Shown piece by piece: positions 45,401-56,001 of a DNA stretch of 64,000 nucleotides. A model generated the notes under the pieces. The model had not been told where the DNA came from. It searched no databases and saw only the letters and a list, made by a program, of their open reading frames with translations. A program made the translations under genes and the position numbers. The DNA is from Pseudopyrenochaeta lycopersici (lineage: Eukaryota > Ascomycota > Dothideomycetes > Pleosporales > Pseudopyrenochaetaceae). The stretch lies in contig NHZP01000022.1 of the NCBI GenBank assembly GCA_003313425.1, forward strand, positions 434,001 through 498,000, given 5' to 3'. Position 1 is the stretch's first letter. Every line of letters starts with the position of its first letter.

Positions 45401-46116
45401 TCGCGCTCGACAGAGTGAGCGCTTACGTGACGTATGCCACAGTCAATGGGAAGGAGGTTTCTGATACACTTTGAGGGTCGGAAACCTCAAGGCGCTTCCT
45501 CTCACATCGAAATTAGGATTCTAACATACTTACGGTGTAGTGGAGCCTTGCACGATTGCATTAAGATATGCTTTAGTTGTAGTTATTTTGTAACTATTTA
45601 ATATATCAAGTCTCATAACGAAGTTTTAGCATAATCATAGGACCGGAAGCAAGTGCTCAGGGCTTGCGACACTCTCTTTTGCATAGGTATATGGAAACGT
45701 CAAGCAAGGGTCGGGACAGCTGCTGACAGGCTCAACATGGGTCCCGGCACCGCCTTAAGGCAACCCGCCAAGTCTTTGCGAAGCCACCACAACGATCACC
45801 AAGTATCTCACTACTGTACAGAACGTGGTAAAGATCGCTGAGATGTGCCAATTTTAGCAGTTCCTAGAAACGAGACGCACTACATGTTGCCAGATCAGCA
45901 ATTGTGACGCCCAGCGTGCCGCAAGGCTTATTCGAGGCCTGAAACCGACGCAGTTGCCTAATCACGGCACGGTCGTATGTATACATGAGAGAGATTCACA
46001 TCTGATTTTCGACTACACTTCTCTGTTATATCTCAATATCGTTCAGATTTCAAAGCCTTGATTGTTGTATTCATCTCTACATACCCTGACCCATTACCCG
46101 CGACTAAAACTTCAAT
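42445..46116. other. A+T-rich gene-poor region
   Basis: 3.7 kb with only short, uninformative ORFs. Homopolymer-rich and visibly A+T-rich compared with the flanking genic DNA. No transposase, reverse transcriptase or long terminal repeat was recognised. A 15-17 bp imperfect tandem repeat around 43484-43516 is the only local structure noted. It may be old, mutated repetitive DNA. Confidence 0.45.
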
Positions 46117-46785
46117 ATGCCCGGGCCTCTACTTAACTTCACAATCTTCACCAGATCTGTCCCACATGCTCTTCGAGCCATATCATTAGCGACCTTCCCC
46201 CCGGCATTTGTCATCCTCCTGATCCAAGGCATCGTGGCTGAAAAAGTGAATCCCGCTATCGGCATCTTGCCGCTCTTTTTCAGTTCTGCTTTTAGCGCGC
46301 TATTGCTTGCCAACGAGAAAAAATGCGGCTGCCAAGCCAGCGGCCTCACTGGTTCACCGATTCACCTCGTGTTTGATTTAATGATCGGTACTGGTCTACT
46401 TGTGTGTTTGATCTTGGACTGGGTGTTCATGAGCGACGACTGGACTCCGAGAGGGATGGTCATGCTCGGAACGTATGGGACAAACTTTCTAATCTGCAAC
46501 TTGTATTTCCTGCACTCTCCATTTTGGTGTAAGATTACTGACTGCTCTAGCTTGATTCATCTCTACTTCGTTGCAAAACAACTCCAGGAATCTTTTTCGC
46601 CCGGCATAAGTTACCCTATGTCGTGCCCACAGTGCCAGAACAGCTCGTTCACGGTTGGAAATATCAACCTTGCAAATGTTGCCACAGGGTTGAAAGATGG
46701 ATATGCCCCGCTGCTTGATCGTGAAGGAGAGCCGAGGGGTAGTGTGGAGGAAGGGAGGTCGACCGAGGACGGCGAGATGGTTTGA
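46117..46785 (+). CDS. Four-TM membrane protein, unknown function
   Basis: Uninterrupted ORF of 222 residues. Four hydrophobic helices fall at about 18-42, 44-65, 82-106 and 112-135 (AISLATFPPAFVILLIQGIV, GILPLFFSSAFSALLLA, LVFDLMIGTGLLVCLILDW, MVMLGTYGTNFLICNLYFL), followed by an ~85-residue soluble tail with a CPQC motif and acidic end. The four-helix topology resembles MARVEL-like fungal proteins but no signature allows assignment. An intron near 46529 was tested (GTAAGA donor) but produces a stop, so the single-exon form is preferred. It is an isolated gene inside the gene-poor stretch. Confidence 0.6.
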   Translation: MPGPLLNFTIFTRSVPHALRAISLATFPPAFVILLIQGIVAEKVNPAIGILPLFFSSAFSALLLANEKKCGCQASGLTGSPIHLVFDLMIGTGLLVCLILDWVFMSDDWTPRGMVMLGTYGTNFLICNLYFLHSPFWCKITDCSSLIHLYFVAKQLQESFSPGISYPMSCPQCQNSSFTVGNINLANVATGLKDGYAPLLDREGEPRGSVEEGRSTEDGEMV

Positions 46786-49167
46786 CATCTCGATAATTGA
46801 CCTCAAACACGCATCATGCCCGACACTATTGCCTATTGCCTCGAGTTCACTATCTCAGTTGATAACACAGACCAATCAAAAGGACTCTCTCTAAATGATC
46901 ATCACACCGCTGTTTGTCGATGACTGGTACTTTATACATGGAAGCTATTGTATGTATCATTCAATAGTTATTTGTAGTATCAGTTATTTAAACAGTTTGA
47001 GTTCTTCGAGAGTTGAACTTTGGAGGTGCTACATCTGCACTCTCCAGTTAGTTGTCCAAAGACGATGCGTATATGCCTTATTTGGCCCACGCACACGGAA
47101 AAAGCATCAAGAAATCAAAGGGATTACGAGGTAAAGGCAGTGTTTGTTCCGAATGTGGGAGGGTGAGGTCTGTGTGATTGTCTAGTGCCGAGAAGAGGAA
47201 CAAGTCTTCTAGGTTTGGTGATAATGCCGATAGTGGTCTGTGTTCAAGACATTCCACATCGATACACCACAGTGCCTCACCCTGGGTCGAATGCCAATTT
47301 TTCCTTCATTATTTTGTGCCAAAGTACAGTAAATTATGGATTTATACACCGTAGTGCTCACGTAACTTAACCGTTGACTCTTCGATGGCCAATTATTAAT
47401 AATGCAGCTTTTGTGGATGCAGCTGCAAATCCTGAATGGACTGCCACACTCAAAGACAGGAAACAGGAATGAAGGCAAATGCTTTGCAGCTCGGGTTTCA
47501 GGATACCAGTTTGCCAGTGCTGGGGAATAGGTCCGTCCTCATTTCGGCTGATCGCAGCAGAGCTCCACTATATTTGGCACAACGATAACCCATGACTCCG
47601 ATCACTACGATCGAGATTTTCTTGATAACAATACCTGCAAGTCGGGCTTCCATTAAATGAATTAGAACTTGTGCAACATCATACCTTTGAAAACCGCGGG
47701 CGTATTTAACGATGACAAAGCCATGCATAATTTCGTGATCGATTGCTTCAAACCTCGGCCTCAAAGATGAAGCCGTTGCCAAGGAGCCCTTCCTTTACTT
47801 TTCAATTGCAAACTTCATCGAGGAAGGCCCCGGAAAGACTCTCATGTATAACCAAGATTTCGGATGTAACCAGATCCACACACGTTATGCTTTGGTTACA
47901 TCTCTTCGGTCATTCAGCAGCAAGAGTACAATGCCCAGTACAGCAATGAAATTCCAAGTGTGTAGGAGAATTCGCCCCAATATTTGCGATAACAGTGAAA
48001 AAAGCCTTGAACGGCGGGTGCTTTAGTGCCGAATACGCGGGTAAGTGGAATTCGCATTACACAGTGCCGTAAAAGCCATACCAAAGCTGGGGCAGCATCC
48101 TTCCTGCTGTTTCACAAAAAGTGAGGTTCAGTGTTCGACACGGATTTGAGGCGTTTTGCTCGTTGCTCCCATTAAACGCAGCTCAATGGTCTGAAAGCAT
48201 CGTAGACGAAGTCACCATCCCTTCTCCAATATTAATCTTAGTGCTCATTTTGAGGTGGCAGTGGCGACTATGGTTCAAACTTAGGTGATCTTGTTGCTTT
48301 TAGTCACATGATGCTAATATATCGACTAACGGCATTGTAGGCGCATACTAGAATAGCCCACCATATGTCATTCAGAAAGTCCAAAATTTCGGGTGCGCAG
48401 ATAGTCCATCTTCCATGGGCTCTCAAAACTTCTTAAGAATTACGCTCCTTTTTAAATATTATCTTCAAGCCGTCCACCTCCCGTTACAGTACTTCATAGT
48501 ATGTGAACAAAATGTAACGCTGTTGTGTAGTTAGCCATCTTTTGGTGAATAATCATCATCAATATTTAATCCGGGCTCAGGCATTTAAACGTTTGGAAGA
48601 GACGATTTGCTGCAATTTGAAATGACACTAATGCATGCGCTACGACGCCGCGCCATGATGTTTTTCAATCTTCCAATAAAACTAGCGACACTTTTATTTC
48701 ATGGGGTAAACAGCGCCTTCAAATTTTTTTACAGCCATTGAAAGAACGTTTAAGGCCGAATTAAGTTATTCACGGTCTGCGATTAGCGGCGCAGAGTTCG
48801 GTTCACAGGCGGACGTGGAACGCTTGAAACTCGATTTGGATGGGAGGCTGACGCGCGACCATAGAAACCACAGCCTTTTCATTACTGTTATACCATCCGC
48901 CATCATCGCTTTGCATCTTCAACTCATTTGATCCGACTGCCTAAACCGGTTTTTTCCCTCGACATCTTCAGTTGTGGTGCGATAAGGTGGTGATCGTGCC
49001 AGCGGGGTATTGCGTAACATTATCGTCACAGTAGTTTCAGGTAACCATCCATATGAAAGCATAGTTTCAAAGTATGTGCTGCCCTTTCCAATAGCTACTT
49101 CTAGAGGAGGCTTGCTGTCAGCTTCGAAGTGTTGTCTTTGCTCCCAAAGATCGTAAAGGCAGGAAAT
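46786..49167. other. A+T-rich gene-poor region
   Basis: 2.4 kb without supportable genes. Short ORFs on both strands lack domains. No mobile-element protein was recognised. The final 150 bp presumably include the promoter of the Fe-ADH gene. Confidence 0.45.
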
Positions 49168-50480
49168 ATGTCCGACTATAACTGCTACGGCACAGGTCGC
49201 GATAAACGCACTATTCAGCAACTTCCTATCCCAGCCAGAAAAGGCCATAATGCGATTCTAAACTCGAGATACCTGGAGGATATAGTTATCGCAATCGGTG
49301 AATGGAGCTGTCAGCGGATCTTTCTCGTGCATTCCACTTCAATCGATGAGAATACAAGTGTCGTCAAGGACCTAAAGTTGAAACTAGGGTCGTTCGTTGT
49401 CGGAAAAAGATCTGGTGTTGGTGCCCATTCGCCGTATGAAGACATCCTTGATATTACCAAGCTGCTGAAAGAAGGAGATGCAGATTGTCTGGTCAGTTTA
49501 GGAAGCAGCAGCTATTCGGATGCATGCAAGATCGCGCGATTAATGCATGCAAATCTGGATGCCAACAATCTCACAGTGGAGGCGATGGAGGCATTAGTCG
49601 ATCAAGAGAAGGGCAGAGCAGAGAATTTGAGAGACCCTCAGATCAAATTGATTCTTGTACCGACAAGTCTAAGCGCAAGCGAATGGAACAACAACTCCTC
49701 CGCAACGAACCTCAATTCGCACAAGAAGCAGCATTTTACGAGCGAGCAGGCGGCACCAGACCTTATCCTGCTCGACCCTGAAGTCGCCTCCACGTCACCT
49801 CGCAAATTATGGCTCTCATCAGGGATGCGCGCTGTCGATCACTGCGTGGAGACCGTTAGTAACATCAAACATGAAATTTATGTCAGATACCCACGCTAAC
49901 GCTATATTTCCACATCTAGATGGTCAATGAAAATTGTACGGAAGCCGCATTTCACCATATGGAGGATTCACTTGGGATCCTGCTCAAGGGTCTTAGAGAT
50001 TACAAATTTAGCGAGGGTGAAGGGACGCGTGCTGATTTCTTAGATGGCATCAGTCGGTGCCAACTCGGTAGCCGGAATGCCATGATGGGCCTCTTACTAT
50101 GGCAGATTCCTATGGGCGCATCACATGCAATAGGCCATCAGCTTGGTAGCGTGTGTGGTGTTATGCATGGCGTTACTTCGTGTATAATGCTCGCACCTGT
50201 GCTTCGTTACACATATGATAAGTCCGAGCAGCAGAGACAGGTCCAGCAAAGAGTTCTGGATATATGGAATGAAAGTTTGAGATGGGAAGAGAAATTTCTT
50301 GCAGGTGCAGTGGAGAGATTTGTCAAGATGTTAGAATTGCCGAGTACGTTGAAGGATGTAGGGATTGACAACGAGGAGGACATTGGAAAGGTAGCCGAAA
50401 GCACTTTGACGGACGTGTTCGCAGACTCAGTGGGTGGCAAGGAAGCTGTTTTGGAGATCCTGAACGCAGCAAAGGGATGA
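49168..50480 (+). CDS. Maleylacetate reductase-like iron-type alcohol dehydrogenase
   Basis: Two exons: 49168..49854 and 49920..50480, with a 65-nt phase-0 intron (GTTAGT donor, GCTAAC branch, CTAG acceptor) joining VDHCVET to MVNENCTEA, 415 residues. The start ATG precedes NCYGTGR, close to the HYGTGR opening of this family. The N-terminal half is the NAD(P)-binding domain (LVSLGSSSYSDACKIARL in the dinucleotide-loop position, unusually without the GGGS glycines; then VPTSLSASEWN). The C-terminal helical half has GASHAIGHQLG and VMHGVTSCIMLAPVL, the His pattern of maleylacetate reductases. These enzymes reduce maleylacetate to 3-oxoadipate in aromatic catabolism. Substrate here is inferred from the family only. 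Confidence 0.85.
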
Positions 50481-51090
50481 GGTGGACAGTAAGAATTTGC
50501 TAACTAACTCCACTTGATGCTTTTTTCTTCTAGCTTGCGTTCCTTTTTGAAGGTTGGTCTGAATTCATGTTGTATCCGAAGGCCGAGGTGGCTCCATCTC
50601 ATCCCCGTGTCATCTCCGCCTATCAAACTCACGCCAAACGTCATACTTCGTGCTCAGTCATCTGCATGATCACGATCACAATGCGCGTTTACATCCTTGT
50701 CATCTCTACTCATCATTACACCCATCAAGGAACGCCAGAATGCTCCGCACAAAGATACCTGGGATATTTTCAAGTGCTGACAAAAGGCTTCGAACGGCAT
50801 TGTGCGCGACAAAATGAAGTCGCCTCTACTTAGACGTGGGTCCACGCATTGGAACGATTCGTAGGATGAAGATTAGCATGAAATTACACTACAATGACAC
50901 ACAAAGTACTGCGCAGAGGAGTTCATGAATTTTTGAGAGTGCGTGTCGAGGATGACTTCATTGTCAAAATACGCACTGTTCAGCCTCGCAAGCTTGCACG
51001 ATAAAGCTCCTAGAAGTTCTCGTCAGAATGCATGTCAATTTACGCACTTATTCCAAGTCATACGAGAGTTTGGCCTCGAATTCATATGAT
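50481..51090. other. Intergenic region
   Basis: 610 bp between the Fe-ADH stop and the catalase start. No other gene recognised. Confidence 0.4.
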
Positions 51091-52735
51091 ATGTCGGTAT
51101 GTTTTTACAAAGGAACACCCTGTTCATTGAATCTTGTATTTAATCACGAGCAGAACACGGAAACCCGAGTATATACACTAGCCGAAGGTAAATTCACCTT
51201 TAGCTTTACAATCAACCATCTAAACCACTTCAGGGCGCCCAGTCCAGGATCCCGCCATTCAAACAGTTCTCCGGGGGTCGCCGCTAACAGGTGGAGGCCT
51301 TGCTCTCCTGTCTGACACTCAGCTCATCGAAACTTTGGCACATTTTCCAAGGGAAAGAATTCCGGAACGCGTTGTCCATGCAAAGGCTGCAGGAGCCTGG
51401 GGAGAGTTCGAAGTGACACATGATATCACCCACATCACGTCGGCCAGTTTTCTCAGTGAGGTTGGCAAAAAGACAAAAGTCCTAGCTCGTCTCTCCACCG
51501 TTGCTGGCTCAAAGGGATCATCTGATACGGTCAGAGACATCAGAGGATGGGCGCTGAAAATGTTTACTGATGAAGGGAACTGGGATCTTGTTGGAAATGA
51601 TCTACCGGTTTTCTTCATTCGTGACCCTGTCAAATTCCCTTCGCTAAATCGCTCACATCAAACGCATCCGCAGACGCATGTTCCTGATTCCTCCATGTTC
51701 TGGGATTTCCATAATAGAAATCCAGAAGGCATGCATGCTTTGATGCAACTCTTCGGCCAACGCGGTGTTCCAGAGTCACTTCGCAATATCAACGGGTACG
51801 GCGTGCATACCTTCAAGTTTGGTAGACCAGAGGACGGTACTTTCAAATACGTCAAAATCCATTTCAGGCCCGATGCTGGCAATGTGACAATGAATGCAGA
51901 TGATGCGGTACGGTTAGCGGGAGAAGAGCCAAACTACCATGTCAAAGACTTATACAATGCCATTGAGAAAGGCGATTTCCCTACTTGGACCATGTGTCTG
52001 CAAGTTATGGATCCTAAAGAAGCTGAAACCTATCGTTGGAATGTCTTCGATGCGACTAGGATCTGGCCACATAAAGACTACCCACTTATTCCGGTTGGCA
52101 AGCTCACCCTAAACAAGAACCCAGAAAACTACTTCCAGGATGTCGAGCAGGCTGCTTTTTCGCCGAGCACATTGGTTCCTGGAATCGGTCCGTCAGCAGA
52201 TCTCATGCTACAAGCGAGGATGTTTAGCTACCCCGATGCGGCACGCTATCGCGTTGGACCAAATTATCAACAACTTTCCTGCAATAGAGCAAAACACGTA
52301 TACTCTCCTTACCAACGCGACGGGCCCATGAGAGTTGATGGGAACTATGGCGGTGATCCACACTACGTTCGCTCTTCCTTTCACAAGATTGCGGCCTTAT
52401 CAGCTGCCCAAGGGGATGTTGCGCACGATAAATGGGTCGGTGAGGTGACCTCATATACTTCTGAAGTCACAGACGAGGATTTTGAACAGCCGCGCGATTT
52501 GTGGGCTCTGTTTAAGAAATGGGAGCAAGACCAAATATTTATAGACAACGTTAGTGGCCATTTGAAGAAGGCCCTCCCGCAGGTGCAGAAGGAGACTATC
52601 AAGATGTTTGCAAAGGTTGATCCAGAAATTGCAGCAAGGATGGAGAAGAAGCTTGGCGACTTTCTGAGCATGAAGGACGTGGACCACGTGGCCGCGAAGT
52701 ATGGATTGCAAGAGGTTTATGGTGGTGGCTACTAG
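51091..52735 (+). CDS. Small-subunit catalase
   Basis: Proposed exons: 51091..51096, 51154..51187 and 51234..52735, 513 residues. The second intron (46 nt) is well supported because it joins VYTLAEG to RPVQDP in frame. The first (57 nt, GTATGT donor) is less certain: it has no stop and a multiple-of-three length, so an unspliced N-terminus is possible. Catalase hallmarks: catalytic His62 in RVVHAKAAGAWGEFE, Asn135 in VGNDLPVFFIRD, heme-ligand Tyr346 in ARMFSYPDAARYRVG, and the NADPH-clade C-terminus. Length fits clade-3 monofunctional heme catalases, which convert hydrogen peroxide to water and oxygen. No SKL-type peroxisomal signal at the YGGGY end, so it is probably cytosolic. Confidence 0.93.
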
Positions 52736-53224
52736 TTGAGAGCTTTCTGGTAATTTTGTTTTCCAACATTTGTAATGACTACTTTCAATATGCTTGTCAA
52801 AATGATTAAGTTTAGTGAATCCTTCTAGCAACAGGTAAAGTTAAACTACTCATAGGCTTTGTCGTGCCTACTATACATTGATAGCTATCGAATTCGACGA
52901 AATACGGTTAAGTGCGGTAGATAGTATGAAAAACTAGTTAATAAAAGTCCCTGAATGCGGAACCAAATCTTACCATGAAGCCTCCTTTGGTGGCGACCAG
53001 CGAAAGCTTGTATTGAATTTTCAGTAAAAAAGAAGCTCATTTAAACGAAAACATAGCATATATCCTATCTAATCAAGTATGGAGATTTAATGGGCTTCAT
53101 AGGCTTTCGAATGCATAGCTGTGTTACTACAATCAGGAGTGGTCCCCTTCCTACTAAACCCATCAAAAACATCAAATCCAGACCACGAAAATGAGCCCCG
53201 AGAACTCCAAACATTAACAACGTA
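52736..53224. other. Convergent intergenic region
   Basis: 489 bp between the catalase stop and the stop of the facing secreted-protein gene. A+T-rich 3' UTR-like sequence. Confidence 0.4.
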
Positions 53225-53996
53225 TTACCAACTGGGCTTGTCAAGACTACACATCATAGTGACGGTTTCAGTAACAGGGCAGGGTCGAGTGCAAGGAGCT
53301 GCAACGATAACAGTAACGGTCTCCTTTCTGATAGAACCGGCTATCCTGTTGTAGGCTCAACAAACTATTAGTTTTATGATACATCAAAGAGAAGCTTAAG
53401 ACCACAAAATTACCGTTTGAGCCGCGGATGGCGACCTGGAATGCCTCGTCTTTCGCATCAGCAGGCCCACGAAGCTGGCCGAAGTTGAGAGCTTGCGACG
53501 CCAGAACGGGTTCAGAGTAGAGAGAGCAACGGGGAAAGACATTAGCCTCGGGGTTGGGGCAGGCGGCAGCGGGTAGAATGGATGGATTGCGTTGGAAGTA
53601 GACATTGACTGGAAAGGGGCGAATTATTAGCATTACTGTACGATACTAGCGTAGACCACAATCCAGCTACTCACAGGAATCGCAGCCGCGTGTAGCATTG
53701 CAAATCTCAGCACATATCTTTGTGTCATAGTTGGGCAAGTCATGAAAAGTCATGAACTTGTCTGATCTAATTGCAGCGTCGGAGTTGGTCAAGACGCGCT
53801 CGAAGCCGACTGGGGTGAATGCAGACTCTGCTGTATTTTTATACAACTCAAAGCGCTGAAAAGCCTTAAGGGTGTTGGGCACAGGCAGAGGGGCACTGCT
53901 TTGCCTTAGGGGTGCACACGGCTGAGGATCGGCCCGGGGAATGTTGACAGCAGAGGCAGCGCCGAGAAGGGCGATGGCAGCTGGTGAATACTTCAT
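53225..53996 (-). CDS. Secreted protein with PAN/apple-like cysteine domain
   Basis: Three exons: 53996..53675, 53608..53414 and 53340..53225, introns 66 and 73 nt, 210 residues. A signal peptide (MKYSPAAIALLGAASA) is followed by a domain with YDTKICAEICNATRGCDS-FNVYFQRNP, then ACPNPEANVFPRCSLYSEPV and FQVAIRGSN, the layout of fungal secreted apple-like domains with C-x3-C-x5-C spacing. The last exon uses an acceptor at 53342-53341 and encodes a Thr/Val-rich tail with two CTRPCP-like cysteines. A competing acceptor 5 nt upstream would end the protein two residues later at a stop. Function unknown; carbohydrate or protein binding in the wall is plausible. Confidence 0.72.
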
Positions 53997-54437
53997 GTTG
54001 TGACTGGTTCTGGAGGTACAGACCGTGTGAAGCGTATTGATGTCCTGCTAGAGGTGGTTATTCAGGAAACAGATTCCTTTTTATATTGAACTTACGCAAA
54101 AAGAAAATGCAATTGAGTCGAAGACAACTGGTATGAAGTATCAGATAATAAGAGTTCGGCTATATTCCTACGCTAAAATCAAGTCATTTGCGCCATTATT
54201 AGCATAGAATTTTTTTCATTCTGAAAATTGCAAAGGCAGGAAACTGAACCCAGGTTGCAAAAACCATAGTTGCATAGAAATCGCCAGTTTCATCGATGGA
54301 CAGTTTTTAATGGTCCAATCAATCAGCCTTGATTTCTTTTTCAGAGATGTCTAATTTTGCAGAGCATGACATATACCCGGATAATACCAATAATTGCTAT
54401 GAAGCATGAAGTAGGACTGTGAGCCAAAAGTATTGGA
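53997..54437. other. Intergenic region
   Basis: 441 bp upstream of the secreted apple-like gene. A+T-rich; nothing recognised beyond a presumed promoter. Confidence 0.35.
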
Positions 54438-54680
54438 TCAATCACGATACCCTATTCCAAAAGCGCCCTCTTTGAAGTCCAATACCGAGATTGGAGCTTT
54501 ACAGTGCAATCGGATTGCCCCAGGGCCCAACTCAATAGGCAGCGGTTTTATGAGTTCGTAGTTGGCAGACTGTATATACCGACGTGACGCAGCACAATTT
54601 GAATGAGAATTGAAGGCGTTGCATGTGCAGAAACGAACCACCTCCGAATTATTGGAAGACACAGCTTTCAAACAGCTCAT
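54438..54680 (-). CDS. Doubtful small ORF with C-terminal globular look
   Basis: 80-residue ORF without signal peptide (MSCLKAVSSNNSEVVRFCTC at the start; ELGPGAIRLHCKAPISVLDF near the end). Four cysteines are present and the second half has the composition of a folded small protein, but no family is recognised. It might be the last exon of a longer secreted protein whose first exon lies upstream. Low support. Confidence 0.25.
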   Translation of the reverse strand: MSCLKAVSSNNSEVVRFCTCNAFNSHSNCAASRRYIQSANYELIKPLPIELGPGAIRLHCKAPISVLDFKEGAFGIGYRD

Positions 54681-55179
54681 TTCAACCCATCAAAGACATA
54701 TAGCCAACTAACACGCAAAATTTAACTTCACAATGATGGGACTGTTCAATGCACACTGCCAAGGAGCTTGCTAGCTCTCTCGGAGCATCGGGCTGCTGAA
54801 TGCAGTGGAACGCACCACACGTTGAAAAATTGTACTTATATTTGCGTAACTATGGGAGTGAACAAGAGTTCATGAGTTATGGAGTATGAGAACCTGGGTT
54901 GGAGTGAGCACGGTGTGGGCTTAGCGTATCAGTTGGGAATTGCAAAAAGCAAGTCTATTCTCTCTTAGGCCTAGCTGCGACCACTTCGCCATGTCCCTAT
55001 TAGTTGCAATTCAAAGATCCTCAAAGTGTGTGTCTTCGTTATGTTTTGATGAAACTGCCTTCTGCAGAGTGACGTAGCCATCAGCCCATGGTGTGGCTGC
55101 GCTAAGCACATTAGACCCCGAACCAGCGCAACTTCAATCTGCCTGTAATGACCACCGTGAATGCAATCACAAGGTTCCC
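54681..55179. other. Intergenic region
   Basis: 499 bp with no recognised feature. It may contain a 5' exon of the downstream hypothetical gene, whose frame is open upstream of the chosen ATG. Confidence 0.3.
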
Positions 55180-56001
55180 ATGGATAAATTACAGCCCAAC
55201 AATAGTCTCGCGCCACAATCACGATACCAAGTTCCGTCCAGCATGGTCGAAGTACCCAACGTTAGTGGAACCTGGAGTGAGCAGTGGAGTGCGCGCGTCC
55301 AGTTCGGCTATGACGATCACAATCTCGAAAGGGAAATATCCATCGCCAACTACGAAGTCATTTGCGATATAGAAAACTTTTCACAAGTCCCAGCTGTCTA
55401 TCAAGCTTTATTCTATCGAACCAAAAGGTTTGCAACAACCGTACGGGACTTGGTTGCTGCGTCGACCGCGGCAGAAGCCCCGTATCATTGGGCTACGGCT
55501 GCATGTTTATTGATTGATTGGAGTGTCAATATAGTGAGGCATAAGAAGATAGAATTCGAGACATTCCTGCACAGCCAGCGCGAGAGCATATATTGGATAC
55601 TGGATGATGCCCTTCTCCGGATTCTCAATGACCAATGGGAAGACAATACACCAAGTACTCCATGGGACGTAGCCACTGCACCACTACGTATCGCATTATC
55701 GAAAATTCAACCCCTGATACTTGAATGGGCAGATCAGGATCTTGAGGAGATGAGGAGATGGAAAGCGCATACTTCTGGCCCAAAAGCAATTCTTGAGGCG
55801 GGATACTTCAGACAATCTCAAATCTTTTTGCAGCAAAGTATCAGGATTCATGAGATCTGGTGGGCTGTGAGAACGATTGGCAAGGGTCAGCTTCCGGCTG
55901 AGTTGGCAAACGTTATTGTCGAGGATGTGTCGAAATTCGAGGGCCTACCGACTAAGAAATTGAGGAGTCTGTACTTTCTGAAAGGTAAAGGCAAGGGTTA
56001 G
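55180..56001 (+). CDS. Hypothetical protein
   Basis: ORF of 273 residues from the first in-frame ATG (MDKLQPNNS); the frame is open for a further 29 codons upstream but has no ATG there, so either this start or a spliced upstream exon is correct. Predicted all-helical and soluble, with conserved-looking tryptophans (GTWSEQWSARVQFGY, HWATAACLLIDWSVNIV, TPWDVATAPLRIALSKI). The C-terminus is basic (LKGKGKG). No signal peptide, membrane helix or known catalytic motif is visible. Function unknown. Confidence 0.55.
   Translation: MDKLQPNNSLAPQSRYQVPSSMVEVPNVSGTWSEQWSARVQFGYDDHNLEREISIANYEVICDIENFSQVPAVYQALFYRTKRFATTVRDLVAASTAAEAPYHWATAACLLIDWSVNIVRHKKIEFETFLHSQRESIYWILDDALLRILNDQWEDNTPSTPWDVATAPLRIALSKIQPLILEWADQDLEEMRRWKAHTSGPKAILEAGYFRQSQIFLQQSIRIHEIWWAVRTIGKGQLPAELANVIVEDVSKFEGLPTKKLRSLYFLKGKGKG

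Noticed and set aside
45454..45488. 8-bp inverted repeat (GAGGTTTC / GAAACCTC) with 19-bp loop
   Set aside because: Too short to support a terminator, RNA or element end; expected by chance.
46529..46587. Intron in the four-TM protein gene
   Set aside because: Donor and acceptor exist but the splice creates an immediate stop codon.
47498..47782. 94-codon minus-strand ORF
   Set aside because: Hydrophobic stretch only; opposite strand equally open.
42445..49167. Transposable element in the gene-poor region
   Set aside because: Looked for reverse transcriptase, integrase or transposase motifs and long repeats; none readable.
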